A DNA stretch of 24,705 nt from JBHIFB01 sp046760905 (GTDB taxonomy: Bacteria > Gemmatimonadota > CAZMKB01). The stretch covers positions 1 through 24,705 of the forward strand of contig JBHIFB010000040.1 in assembly GCA_046760905.1 (NCBI GenBank), given 5' to 3'. The notes below the pieces were generated by a model. It searched no databases. It worked only from the letters and a program-made list of their open reading frames with translations, and had not been told where the DNA came from. Below, in pieces: positions 16,520-24,705 of the stretch (within the stretch, counting starts at the first letter, position 1; each line of letters begins with the position of its first letter). Position numbers and translations under genes: made by a program.

Positions 16520-19500
16520 CTACTTAAGTATTACCATCTTCTTCGTGGAGATGAAATCACCCGCTTTCATTCTGTAGAAGTAAATCCCGGATGAAACCTC
16601 TTGGTTGTGGTCATCGGTTCCATCCCACACAACTTCGTATCTCCCGGGTACTTTATTCTCCTCGACAAGGGTCTTTATCTTTATCCCCCTCACGCTGAAG
16701 ACGTCTATCCTTACAAGCACTTCCCCATCAACCGTCTCAGGGACATCATAGGAGATGCTTGTACGAGGATTGAAAGGATTTGGATAGTTCTGCCCCAGTG
16801 TAAACATCTTCGGCAGTCCCGGTGAGACAGGTTCATCTCCATCGATTCCGACGAAAGTTGTGTCTACATAGAAATGAAAGAACGTGACGCTCTCGGTTAC
16901 CAAACCGTCTTCATCCTCTGCCAGAACCTTCCAGTAGTAATTTTCATAATTCAAAAGTGTTGGAAGCGTAAAACTCGTGTCTTGAATTCCACCGATCTTG
17001 GTTGGGTTGCCGAAATCATCCTGCCTGTCATACCACACTTCATAGGTAATGCTTTCGCTATCAGGGTCAGGATCCACAGCAGCATGCCAGACCAGCTTAG
17101 GATTCCTCGTATTAACCGTTGCGTTGTCGGGTGGCAAGATCAGGTCAAATGGTAATGGCGCATCCGGTATCGAAACGAAGAAGCTCCAGTCCATCTGATC
17201 AGCCATCCTTTCAAGACCGGTGGTATCAGTAGCACGAACCCTCCAGAATATCTGGGCATCGTCCGGTAAATCGAGAGGTGAATTCTGACCTGATCCCGAC
17301 AGTCTGTTGGCTCCCTTCAAAGTTCCGATTTTCTGTTCTCCGGAAGTGTCATAATTATCAGTCGATTTCCGGGACTCCCTTTCCAGATAGTCCGCCAGAA
17401 TCTTACCCAACCCACCACCGGGAATCTGATATTCACTTACCCAGATACTATCCACGAATTCAGTGTTCTCATAGAACAGTGGATCTGTGCCATACCAGAG
17501 ACTGTAATAGACAGAATCGTTCTGGTTAAGATCGTACGAATCATACCAGTCCAGCAGCGGCGTACCCACATCAACGGTGTCTCCATTGAAGGGTAGAAAA
17601 AGTGAAAACTGTGCTGGAGGCAAGTCACCTGTTAAACTTGCAATCCAGAAACTTTCCACACTGTTGTTATAACCTCCGCCGTTTATCATCAATCCAGAAT
17701 ATTTTGCTCCGGATATCGGATGGAGTTTGTCTGGATCACTTACCCTGCCCTCAAAGTTATTGTTGATCCAGTAATCGAAATGGTTCCCGTTTATATCACT
17801 ACTTACAGCAATTCTGATCCAATCTCCAGCAGTAGGATCAGGAGAATCCGAGTTTTCCGAATCAATCTGGAAGGAAGGTACACCCTGAGAAACATCCCAG
17901 AGTGAAATCTTATCAAGAGTCGAATGTCGGAAGATCAGATAACCATTAGCGTCAGGATCCTGTGAATCCATCACCATGACAACTCCCGCCTTGCTGGTTC
18001 CCTCCACATTGACATTGTCCCCCCAGACGTAGTTCACTTCTTTCACGTCTGAGATCTCCGTAAAAATGGCCGAGAAATCCCACCTGTCTTCGCTCGAAAC
18101 ATTCGCCAGCTCACCATCGACTATCTGCAGTTCAGGATCAGCTACCCAGTATGCATCCCCAAGGGTGGGTCTTTCGAAATCATCCACTGCCCAAGGATAG
18201 ATAAGCGTCGTAGCACTCACGACGTTTGATACATCCGACCTGTTGTTCTGCTCATCAAGAGACTTCATTGCGAAATAGTAAGTTTGACCTTGACGTAGTT
18301 TGTTACAGGAATACTCCTGATAAGTACCATAAGGGTCTGGTGTTGGTTCGTGTGTGGCTTTCGTTGCATTAGCGAAATTGTCTGGAGTAATTGGAAATTG
18401 TGCGAATCTTACATCGTAACTTGTCGCCGTTCCTAAAGTGTCACTGTCACCAGGTGCGGTCCACGAAAGTAAAACTGTGCTCGATTGCACACTCACCACT
18501 GCAAGATCAGAAACGGCATTAGGTGGAACATTATCTAGGGTTTGCCCAGAGGCGACATTCGACAATCCTGAAATATTGTTCCTCGGGAATCCATCGCTAG
18601 TCTTAATCGCGAACCAGTATTCAGTTTCCGGAGAAAGATTCTCAATGACAAGGCTGTCTGGAGACCCGCCGGGTGCCGGTTGCGGCTCATCAATGACTCT
18701 TATTGCTGATGACCAGTTTGACTCATCTATCGGATAAGTGGCAAACCTAACATCATAACTACCCGCAGTACCAATTGAACCATCGTCTCCGGGAGCAGTC
18801 CACCTTAACAACATAGAAGTACCACCGTACGGAATGGCTTCCAGATCGGTGATTGCATCGGGGGGAGTTGAATCATCGTCGTATTGAACGAAAGTGAACT
18901 CGTCTACGTTGTTGTTTACAGAACCTCCCAGCATCACGCCACAATAGAGTGGTGACCCGTTGCCTTGCAATTTATAAGGATCTGTAATGGTTACATCGAA
19001 CTGGTCATTGTAAAAGACGTCGAAGTGGTGCCCTGCCAGATCCGACCTCATCACAACCTGGAATTCTTCCCCGCCCATCGGATATGGTAATGTAGAGGCA
19101 ACGGAGGTTACTCTCGTGGTTATCGCTCCGTTCTCCACTGTCCAGAGATAATAACTGTTGTTGCCATCGTTCTTGTAAAGGAAGTAGCCGTAAGCGTCGA
19201 TACTCGTACCTGTGAGCATCAGAGCCATACCTCCCTGGTCGATCCCCTCAGAATCGGCTGTCGGAGACCACTTTATTGCTACTCCGATAGGATTTGTGTG
19301 GGCAACATAGATAGCTATGTCATCCACATCCGGACTGGGATCGGTGTTGTCCAGCTCATTTGATACTATCTGCATAGTGGAATCGGCAAGCCAGTCAGCT
19401 CCAAGAGGACCATCGGCCCTGTTAAAATCATCCACATATACCGTGTCGGTTGCAGGCTGCTGTTGGCCACCACCAATCGGATAAGGCTGATAGCAATAAG

Positions 19501-19573
19501 CAGCTGGTTGCAGAATAAGAAAGAGTACAAATTCCACAACTATAGAGAAAAAAGACAAACGACTTCTTTCCAT
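16520..19573 (-). CDS. Secreted protein with two jelly-roll domains, FN3 and Ig-like domains and T9SS sorting domain
   Basis: A 1,017-aa exported protein. I chose the ATG at 19573 because GGAGG lies 5 nt upstream; the longer frame from 19603 has no such site. A hydrophobic signal segment (about 10-28) is followed by a lectin/LamG-like jelly roll (VDDFNRADGPLG, about 43-235), two FN3 domains (each with LRWTAPGD or LSWTAPGD, then SYDVRFA; about 240-455), a second jelly roll (VDDFERPTLGDAYW, about 462-645) and two Ig-like units opening FSLFLP and FDLILP. A C-terminal YPNPFNPRTSISYDVPE domain ends in KKMVILK, typical of T9SS cargo. The two jelly rolls share WVADPELQIVDGEL/WLADSTMQIVSNEL-type starts, so they are an internal duplication. 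The fold suggests carbohydrate binding, but no catalytic motif is visible. It is flanked by gaps of about 190 and 395 bp and is probably a separate transcript. Confidence 0.85.
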   Translation of the reverse strand: MERSRLSFFSIVVEFVLFLILQPAAYCYQPYPIGGGQQQPATDTVYVDDFNRADGPLGADWLADSTMQIVSNELDNTDPSPDVDDIAIYVAHTNPIGVAIKWSPTADSEGIDQGGMALMLTGTSIDAYGYFLYKNDGNNSYYLWTVENGAITTRVTSVASTLPYPMGGEEFQVVMRSDLAGHHFDVFYNDQFDVTITDPYKLQGNGSPLYCGVMLGGSVNNNVDEFTFVQYDDDSTPPDAITDLEAIPYGGTSMLLRWTAPGDDGSIGTAGSYDVRFATYPIDESNWSSAIRVIDEPQPAPGGSPDSLVIENLSPETEYWFAIKTSDGFPRNNISGLSNVASGQTLDNVPPNAVSDLAVVSVQSSTVLLSWTAPGDSDTLGTATSYDVRFAQFPITPDNFANATKATHEPTPDPYGTYQEYSCNKLRQGQTYYFAMKSLDEQNNRSDVSNVVSATTLIYPWAVDDFERPTLGDAYWVADPELQIVDGELANVSSEDRWDFSAIFTEISDVKEVNYVWGDNVNVEGTSKAGVVMVMDSQDPDANGYLIFRHSTLDKISLWDVSQGVPSFQIDSENSDSPDPTAGDWIRIAVSSDINGNHFDYWINNNFEGRVSDPDKLHPISGAKYSGLMINGGGYNNSVESFWIASLTGDLPPAQFSLFLPFNGDTVDVGTPLLDWYDSYDLNQNDSVYYSLWYGTDPLFYENTEFVDSIWVSEYQIPGGGLGKILADYLERESRKSTDNYDTSGEQKIGTLKGANRLSGSGQNSPLDLPDDAQIFWRVRATDTTGLERMADQMDWSFFVSIPDAPLPFDLILPPDNATVNTRNPKLVWHAAVDPDPDSESITYEVWYDRQDDFGNPTKIGGIQDTSFTLPTLLNYENYYWKVLAEDEDGLVTESVTFFHFYVDTTFVGIDGDEPVSPGLPKMFTLGQNYPNPFNPRTSISYDVPETVDGEVLVRIDVFSVRGIKIKTLVEENKVPGRYEVVWDGTDDHNQEVSSGIYFYRMKAGDFISTKKMVILK

Positions 19574-19766
19574 CTTCTCCTCCCACATCTGATTGTTTAG
19601 CATCGAAATCTTATGAACAGATTTCGTGGGATTAACGATTTTTAAATAATAGCGAGCAATATTTATGCCATTTCCCTTTCAATTCTGCCGGATTTTAAGA
19701 CTTGCTTTGAAACCCGTGAAAGCTTCTAATACCGGTATGAATATTTCAATAAGATTATCGAGGAGA
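19574..19766. other. Intergenic region between the FG-GAP and jelly-roll protein genes
   Basis: About 190 bp, AT-rich. It contains a 10-bp palindrome ATACCGGTAT (19729-19738) and the ribosome binding site of the downstream gene. On the minus strand TTGCTC, 17 nt, GTTAAT is a weak promoter-like pair (3 and 4 consensus bases). No terminator with a T-tract was seen. Confidence 0.4.
19579..19583 (-). promoter_or_regulatory. Ribosome binding site fixing the start of the jelly-roll/FN3 protein
   Basis: GGAGG on the minus strand lies 5 nt before the ATG at 19573-19571. It favours this start over the in-frame ATG 30 bp upstream. Confidence 0.7.
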
Positions 19767-21989
19767 TCATTTGCCCAGCACCATTTTGATACTCTTACTC
19801 TCGCCAGCTAATTTCAGAACTGCCAAGTACACTCCTGAAGGTAGCTCCATATCAGCATCATCGAGGCCGTTCCATGTAAATCTGTGGGTGCCCGGTTCCA
19901 ATCTACCATCAAACAGTGTGCGAACGAGTCTTCCCCTGATGCTGTAAATTCGGAGGAGCACATTTTCCCTAAGCACATCCCCGCCATCCGGAACCTCGAC
20001 CCTTAGAGTTGTTGATGGGTTGAAAGGGTTAGGATAATTCTGTGATATCGTAAGCTCTTTTGGAACAATCCTCGAGGATTGATCATCCCCATTTATACCA
20101 GTACCATCAACGACCCAGAAGTGACTCTGTGCTGGGCTTGATACGGTTGTGTCTCTCCTTGTATCGTATGCAAGAACTTTCCAATAAATATGTAGTTCAA
20201 AGTCGGACTGTTCTTGAAATCCATCATACTTCTTATTCTTCTCCGGCAGTAGATCACTCAGGCCTTGGGACACAAATTGATTAGTGGACATTGTGAATTC
20301 ACTCTCTGCCAATCCCTCCTCGATATACGTGGAAGATGGCTCGAACACCTTACTGGTTCCATAGAGAAGATTATAAAGTACAGAATCCCATGGATTAGGA
20401 TCAAAAGAATCCTCCCAATCAAGAAATACTGTGCTTCCCATGACGGTGTCACCGAACTCTGGTACGATTAAATCAAACTCCTGTGGGGATTGATTTCGAG
20501 CATCTATGTCGAGTATATTTCCCGGGGTAATGCTTCTCAGTAAAATTTCTTCGCCGGTCGGAAAAGATAGAACTGCATCACAGTTCACCTGCTCACCCAG
20601 GCCAAAGTGAATCACTGGGCTGGACTGTGAAAGATAAGCCATCGTACTGGATGTTTCCCTGTATCCAATTATGAAGGAATCATCACCGGCATGACCCGCT
20701 TCGTAAAGAACTGCTCTTGTTCCCATGCAGTATCTTTCACCAGTGGGTCCGATTATCCTGATTTCTATAAAAGAGGAATCGTTCGTCTCGTTTCTGAACA
20801 AGTGACTGTAACCCCTCTTCTGTACCACCATCAGGTCAAGGTCACCATCATTATCAAAATCTGCGAAACTGGCTGAGCGGGCATCTTCTCCGGTAACCTC
20901 TACTCCACTCCCTGACCTTTCCAGAAAAAAACCTTGGCCATCATTCATAAAAAGTGCATAATCCTGGTATGAACGTGGAACGAAAAGATCCAGGTCACCA
21001 TCATTGTCTACATCTCCCACTGACACCGTGAAGCAATCACTTACAATGTTGTGAACCATAGTTTCATTGATGTACTGACCGTTCTCATTCCTGTATACCT
21101 GAAGGTAGGAAGTTTCAGTATTTCTCGATGCTACGAATAGATCTAAATCGCCATCGTTGTCAATATCTGCGAAGGTAGCGCCAAGATTGTTTTCATTGTT
21201 GTCTATTCCGAGTGATTCCGCCTTCTCAGTAAAAAATCCCTGACCATCATTTAGAAAGAGCCTGTTTGGTCCTTGCCCCCACTTGTTTACATAGAGATCT
21301 ATATCCCCGTCTCCATCTATATCAATATCAGAAATTCCCTGCTTAAACAGTGTATCGTCTTCTATACCCCTCACTTCAGCCTGAAAATAACCGTATCCAC
21401 TGTTAATGTATAGTGTGATAAGGTCAAAGAATGGAGATGAAACGAGATCCAAATCGCCATCAGAATCTACATCCAGCGCTGCAACACCTCTTGTTGCAGT
21501 GTATTCTGATGCAAGACCCGCATTGCCAGTTACATCATTAAAAGAGAGGTTGCCCTCGTTTCTGAAAAGAGTGTTCCTGCTTGGTGTGTCAACATCTCCT
21601 CCTGCATTTCCAATAAAAATATCAACATCCTGATCATTATCTATATCAACCAAAACAGCGCCGTGTCCACCTAAATGTTCTTTATCGTCGACTCCAATGT
21701 TTTCCGCAACATCTTGAAAAATGTTTCCACCTTGATTGATAAAAAGCTGGTTTATCAGAGTATCCGCGCCATATGAGTTGGTCACATACATATCGAGTAA
21801 ACCATCATCATTAACGTCGCCGATACCCAGACCATGCCCTCCAGTGCCGATCCCAGCAACCCCCGCAGCGGTTGTTATATCCGTGAAAATTTCCTGTGCG
21901 AGAATCGGTGTGGAAGCTTTCATAGGGAATATGCTCAAAATAAGAAAGAGCCAATGCGAGAATGATATGATTTTTCTATTTGAAGACAT
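19767..21989 (-). CDS. Secreted FG-GAP/VCBS repeat protein with ASPIC/UnbV domain and T9SS sorting domain
   Basis: About 740 residues. After a signal peptide (ending near PILAQ) there are seven FG-GAP/VCBS-type blades, each with a calcium-loop motif such as GDVNDDGLLD, VDIDNDQDVD, IDIDGDGDID or ADFDNDGDLD, spread over about 40-400 and suggesting a beta-propeller. An ASPIC/UnbV domain (about 405-495, with MGTRAVLYEAG and HFGLGEQVNCDAVLSFPTGEE) follows, then an Ig-like unit (about 500-650) and a C-terminal NYPNPFNPSTTLRVEVPD sorting domain ending KMVLGK. This is the CRTAC1-like architecture common in surface proteins. The ATG at 21989 is used; a GTG at 21995 is an alternative, and neither has a strong Shine-Dalgarno. 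The start overlaps the radical SAM gene by 14-20 bp, so translation is probably coupled. Function is unknown. Confidence 0.85.
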   Translation of the reverse strand: MSSNRKIISFSHWLFLILSIFPMKASTPILAQEIFTDITTAAGVAGIGTGGHGLGIGDVNDDGLLDMYVTNSYGADTLINQLFINQGGNIFQDVAENIGVDDKEHLGGHGAVLVDIDNDQDVDIFIGNAGGDVDTPSRNTLFRNEGNLSFNDVTGNAGLASEYTATRGVAALDVDSDGDLDLVSSPFFDLITLYINSGYGYFQAEVRGIEDDTLFKQGISDIDIDGDGDIDLYVNKWGQGPNRLFLNDGQGFFTEKAESLGIDNNENNLGATFADIDNDGDLDLFVASRNTETSYLQVYRNENGQYINETMVHNIVSDCFTVSVGDVDNDGDLDLFVPRSYQDYALFMNDGQGFFLERSGSGVEVTGEDARSASFADFDNDGDLDLMVVQKRGYSHLFRNETNDSSFIEIRIIGPTGERYCMGTRAVLYEAGHAGDDSFIIGYRETSSTMAYLSQSSPVIHFGLGEQVNCDAVLSFPTGEEILLRSITPGNILDIDARNQSPQEFDLIVPEFGDTVMGSTVFLDWEDSFDPNPWDSVLYNLLYGTSKVFEPSSTYIEEGLAESEFTMSTNQFVSQGLSDLLPEKNKKYDGFQEQSDFELHIYWKVLAYDTRRDTTVSSPAQSHFWVVDGTGINGDDQSSRIVPKELTISQNYPNPFNPSTTLRVEVPDGGDVLRENVLLRIYSIRGRLVRTLFDGRLEPGTHRFTWNGLDDADMELPSGVYLAVLKLAGESKSIKMVLGK

Positions 21990-23046
21990 ACTCACCAGCC
22001 GTTAGCTCAGGAGCCTTATTGCGTGTATTTTCGTTGGGATTAAGAAATGTTTCCTTTCTTATATCCCAGCAGAAACAGTTAGGACAGACGCTTGATATAC
22101 CTTCGGTGTGGTATTTCTGCCTTAGTGTTGCGTAACTATCCGAATTCCAAATCTCCTCTAGGCCTGATTTATTTAGATCACCAAGGATAAATCTTTCAAG
22201 TGGACAGGAAAGCACGGTACCATCCCATGTTATATACATGTTCGAGAAAAAATTAACGCAATCTCCCTTTCTCTCACGGAGTTTGGGATAGCTGAATTTA
22301 ATGTTGTGCTCGCTTGCCGCCTCTTCGGTTTTCCGAAAGATCTCCATGGACTGTGCTGCATTCATCCAGGGGCTTTCCCCCTTCATCGTTTCTCCCTGGA
22401 CAACAAGATTGGGCATGGCGATTGCTTTCGCCTCTAGTTTCACCGCCAGTTCCAACACTTTATCCACTCTCTTCAAAACCGTATTCATGGCAACTATGTT
22501 GAAAGATATGACTGGCTTTTTCAAGCCACGGAGCCTCTTAATATAATTCAATCTCAGGAGGTTATCTACCACCTCATCAAAATTATCTATTCCCCTGATA
22601 TATTTATGGGTTTCCCTATCCCCTCCTCCGAGAGAGATACACAATTCATCATATGAGATCCTTACCAGACTCTCGCACGTCTTCTCATTAAGGAGCGATC
22701 CGTTAGTAAAACAGTAAACATAAGGTCCGCACCCCTTGATGAATTCAGCTATCTCAATATACTCTGGATGAAGAAAAGGTTCACCGAAACCACCGAGTGC
22801 CACTCGTTCACAGTATCTCAGGAAATTCTTGCATTTTTCAAGAATCGACCAGTCAAGCAATCCTGCATGTTGATTCTCATCCGTTCGACTGAACATTCTA
22901 TTGCACATTATGCATTTTGAATTGCACCTGTTTGTTGTTTCTATACCTATCTCCGGTGGTTTCGATTTTAAATATGTTCTTCTCCTTTTAATCTCCCATC
23001 TATTATAAATCCTGTTCATGAAAGATCTTAAGTTTATATACCTCAC
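21976..23046 (-). CDS. Radical SAM protein with SPASM-like C-terminus
   Basis: A 356-aa enzyme when started at the GTG at 23046. That start overlaps the glycosyltransferase stop as GTGA and has GGGGGA 4 nt upstream. The longer frame to 23109 would overlap the neighbour by 67 bp. The CxxxCxxC motif that binds the 4Fe-4S cluster and S-adenosylmethionine is CNSKCIMC (C41, C45, C48). GGFGEPFLHP and CFTNGSLL are the expected barrel motifs. The C-terminal part has Cys263, Cys281, Cys321, Cys324 and Cys326, with the layout CVNFF...WDGTVLSCPLERFILGDL...CPNCFCWD, as in SPASM/twitch proteins that bind auxiliary clusters. Family members modify peptides, proteins or sugars; the substrate here is not evident. 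Its neighbours are a glycosyltransferase upstream and a secreted FG-GAP protein downstream. Confidence 0.85.
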   Translation of the reverse strand: MRYINLRSFMNRIYNRWEIKRRRTYLKSKPPEIGIETTNRCNSKCIMCNRMFSRTDENQHAGLLDWSILEKCKNFLRYCERVALGGFGEPFLHPEYIEIAEFIKGCGPYVYCFTNGSLLNEKTCESLVRISYDELCISLGGGDRETHKYIRGIDNFDEVVDNLLRLNYIKRLRGLKKPVISFNIVAMNTVLKRVDKVLELAVKLEAKAIAMPNLVVQGETMKGESPWMNAAQSMEIFRKTEEAASEHNIKFSYPKLRERKGDCVNFFSNMYITWDGTVLSCPLERFILGDLNKSGLEEIWNSDSYATLRQKYHTEGISSVCPNCFCWDIRKETFLNPNENTRNKAPELTAGEYVFK

Positions 23047-24167
23047 AGCGTCCCCCGTTTTGAAAGTGATATGAAGAGATTTTCCATTTCCAGTGCTATG
23101 GTATCCCAATTATAATGAGTCTTAATCCTCTGAACAGCCCGGAGACGATATTCTTCCACGACCTCAGGATTGTCCAGTAAATACTGTAGTTTTAAAGTAA
23201 GATCCCTTACATCGTTTTTTTCATAAGTTAAACCTGCATCACCTATTGTTTCGATATTCTCATCTATGCCATTAACCAGAACACAGCAGCCATATCCCAT
23301 AGCAGCGAGAAGCGCCGGAGAGGTGCCTTCAAGTTCCGATGGTTGAACAAACAGATAAGCATTTTTGCACAATTCTACATATTTATTTCCATAAACGTAG
23401 CCAAGAAACATTACTCTATTATCGTCAATCTGTTTCAGCGATTCAATATACCGCCTGTTATATGGATCATCGCCTACTATAACCAGCTTCTTGTCAGTTT
23501 CTACGTCCTCAAAGGCTCGTATCAGATAATGAACTCCCTTTTCAGGGATTAATCGTCCTACGAACAAAATATAATCCCGCTTATCGAGATTATTCTCCTT
23601 TATCAATTCACACTTTCCATTCACGTTCACGTAAGCTCCATAAGGAATGTAAGCACTTTCCAAATTGTGCCTTTCTTTATAGTACTTCCTTATCACATTC
23701 GAATCGGCAATCACATGATCTGCAAATCGTTTTACGATGAACTCTGAGAATCTGAACCAGAATCTAGCCAAGGCTCCCCACTTTTTTCTGTTCCATTCAA
23801 GTCCATCTACTGAAATGACAGTCTTCAGTCCGAGTAGTTTGAGGAGTATTATATATATAGCATTTCCCAAGCCGTATATATGGACGATATCCCACCTGAA
23901 AAACATCAGATGAAATGCTGACAGACCGGAATGTGATATCGTGTCCATGCTTTTCACCTTGACCGAAGGAAGTATGACCAATCGTACACCTTTGTAATAT
24001 TCTTCTTTATAGTGAGTATTTCCTTTCCTGCAGTATACAGTAACTTTGTGTCCCCGTTCGACAAGCCGGGTACTTACCTCCTCAACACAGGTCTCAAACC
24101 CTCCGTAACGGGCAGGTATTCCCCTTGTGCCGATTATTGCGATCTTCAGCCTATCATTCTCAATCAT
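23043..24167 (-). CDS. Family-4-type glycosyltransferase (DUF1972-like N-terminus)
   Basis: A 374-aa GT-B fold glycosyltransferase, probably adding a sugar (rhamnose is suggested by the adjacent rmlD) to a polysaccharide at the inner face of the membrane. The N-terminal domain starts IAIIGTRGIPARYGGFETCVEE, the DUF1972 signature found in rhamnosyl- and related transferases. The C-terminal domain has FVGRLIPEKGVHYLIRAF (202-219) and the donor-site segment SELEGTSPALLAAMG (277-291). In the usual EX7E motif the second Glu is expected at 288, but this protein has Ala288. The ATG overlaps the rmlD stop as ATGA, and the stop overlaps the next gene as GTGA, so the three genes form a coupled operon. 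Donor and acceptor are inferred only. Confidence 0.87.
   Translation of the reverse strand: MIENDRLKIAIIGTRGIPARYGGFETCVEEVSTRLVERGHKVTVYCRKGNTHYKEEYYKGVRLVILPSVKVKSMDTISHSGLSAFHLMFFRWDIVHIYGLGNAIYIILLKLLGLKTVISVDGLEWNRKKWGALARFWFRFSEFIVKRFADHVIADSNVIRKYYKERHNLESAYIPYGAYVNVNGKCELIKENNLDKRDYILFVGRLIPEKGVHYLIRAFEDVETDKKLVIVGDDPYNRRYIESLKQIDDNRVMFLGYVYGNKYVELCKNAYLFVQPSELEGTSPALLAAMGYGCCVLVNGIDENIETIGDAGLTYEKNDVRDLTLKLQYLLDNPEVVEEYRLRAVQRIKTHYNWDTIALEMENLFISLSKRGTL
23051..23056 (-). promoter_or_regulatory. Ribosome binding site deciding the radical SAM start
   Basis: GGGGGA on the minus strand lies 4 nt before the GTG at 23046-23044, inside the end of the glycosyltransferase gene. It supports a GTGA stop-start overlap instead of the longer frame. 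Confidence 0.5.
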
Positions 24168-24703
24168 ACTTTCTTAGCATCCTGTAGTCTCTTCTCCCCC
24201 AGGATAATTCTCTGAATATAATCTTCTAGCGCCTCTTCCCAGGATCTCATGATTCGCTTCTTCATGAGCATGAGGTTATAATTACTAATGGCCTCCATTC
24301 TCGGACGGGGAGCCACTAAAGGAAATTCCTCGGAGGAAACAGCCTGTACTTTACAAAACTTATTCCCCGCAATACTAAGAATCTTCTTTGCCAATTCATA
24401 GCGGCTACAATATCCTTCATTTGCCATGTGATATTTTCCATACCTCCCCCACTCCAGAAGTTCTGCTATCCCCTTTGACAAATCTATAGTGTATGTCGGG
24501 GAACCGAATTTATCATTCACAACCTTTAATTCCTTCTCCTTATGTGACAACTCTATAATTTTCCTTACAAACTTTTTATCCAAAGAACCCCCACCAAACA
24601 TCCATCCGGCAGTTACGATGAAAAATCTCTGCGCTGTGCGTAGAACACATCTTTCCCCTTCTAGTTTGGTTTTGCTGTAAACGCTCCTCGGCGAGGCGTC
24701 ATC
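24164..24703 (-). CDS. rmlD: dTDP-4-dehydrorhamnose reductase, C-terminal part
   Basis: The C-terminal 179 residues of an extended short-chain dehydrogenase of the RmlD type, which reduces dTDP-4-dehydro-L-rhamnose to dTDP-L-rhamnose with NAD(P)H. The frame is open to the window edge, and the gene starts beyond it. The visible part begins DDASPRSVYSKTKLEGE, which contains the catalytic YxxxK (Tyr-Ser-Lys-Thr-Lys). It continues with the AGWMFGGG segment (RmlD usually has RxSWVFG), DKFGSPTYTIDLSKGIAELL and the family C-terminal PRPRMEAISN. An internal ATG at 24601 would remove the catalytic motif and is not the start. It leads the operon that continues with the glycosyltransferase. A related sugar-nucleotide reductase is possible because the N-terminus is missing. 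Confidence 0.85.
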   Translation of the reverse strand, partial: DDASPRSVYSKTKLEGERCVLRTAQRFFIVTAGWMFGGGSLDKKFVRKIIELSHKEKELKVVNDKFGSPTYTIDLSKGIAELLEWGRYGKYHMANEGYCSRYELAKKILSIAGNKFCKVQAVSSEEFPLVAPRPRMEAISNYNLMLMKKRIMRSWEEALEDYIQRIILGEKRLQDAKKV

Positions 24704-24705
24704 AT

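Noticed and set aside
19729..19738. Palindrome ATACCGGTAT between two secreted-protein genes
   Set aside because: At 10 bp without a partner site or T-tract it is likely to be chance; it is mentioned only in the gap entry.

Overview
The window looks like chromosome from an uncultivated diderm bacterium of the FCB (Fibrobacterota-Chlorobiota-Bacteroidota) neighbourhood. The evidence is three large secreted proteins that end in the YPNPF-type sorting domain used by the type IX secretion system (T9SS), a PorV-like outer-membrane barrel, FG-GAP/ASPIC surface proteins and partner-switch signalling proteins. Base composition is moderate, coding density is high, and no mobile element, CRISPR array, rRNA or tRNA was seen. 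The phylum assignment is inference.

Layout: the only plus-strand gene is the C-terminal part of an NhaC-type Na+/H+ antiporter at the left edge. Everything else runs on the minus strand. Read in the direction of transcription (right to left), the first group is rmlD (cut by the right edge), a family-4 glycosyltransferase, a radical SAM/SPASM protein and a secreted FG-GAP/ASPIC protein. These are joined by 4-bp ATGA and GTGA overlaps and a short overlap. After a gap of about 190 bp comes a secreted protein with two lectin-like (jelly-roll) domains, fibronectin type III (FN3) and Ig-like domains. A hairpin and a gap of about 395 bp, with two tandem 20-bp repeats, precede the second tight group. 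That group is a 2,090-aa repeat protein, a PorV-like barrel fused to TPRs, a 1,006-aa signalling fusion, gmhA, a decaprenyl-phosphate phosphoribosyltransferase-like UbiA protein and a DUF362 protein. A free STAS protein with its own good promoter follows.

How it may work together: the genes describe construction and decoration of the cell surface (dTDP-rhamnose, heptose precursors, a polyprenyl-phosphate-linked pentose, T9SS-sorted proteins). They are interleaved with a signalling module. The 1,006-aa protein joins, in one chain, an RsbW/SpoIIAB-type kinase fold, a membrane sensor, a SpoIIE/RsbU-type phosphatase, two helix-turn-helix segments and a STAS domain. The free STAS protein carries a C-terminal module homologous to the second of those segments.

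The most interesting signal is therefore an apparent partner-switch system in which phosphatase and antagonist share a transposase-like HTH module. The STAS domain inside the fusion has lost the phosphorylatable serine that the free STAS protein keeps. No sigma factor is present in the window, so the output is unknown.
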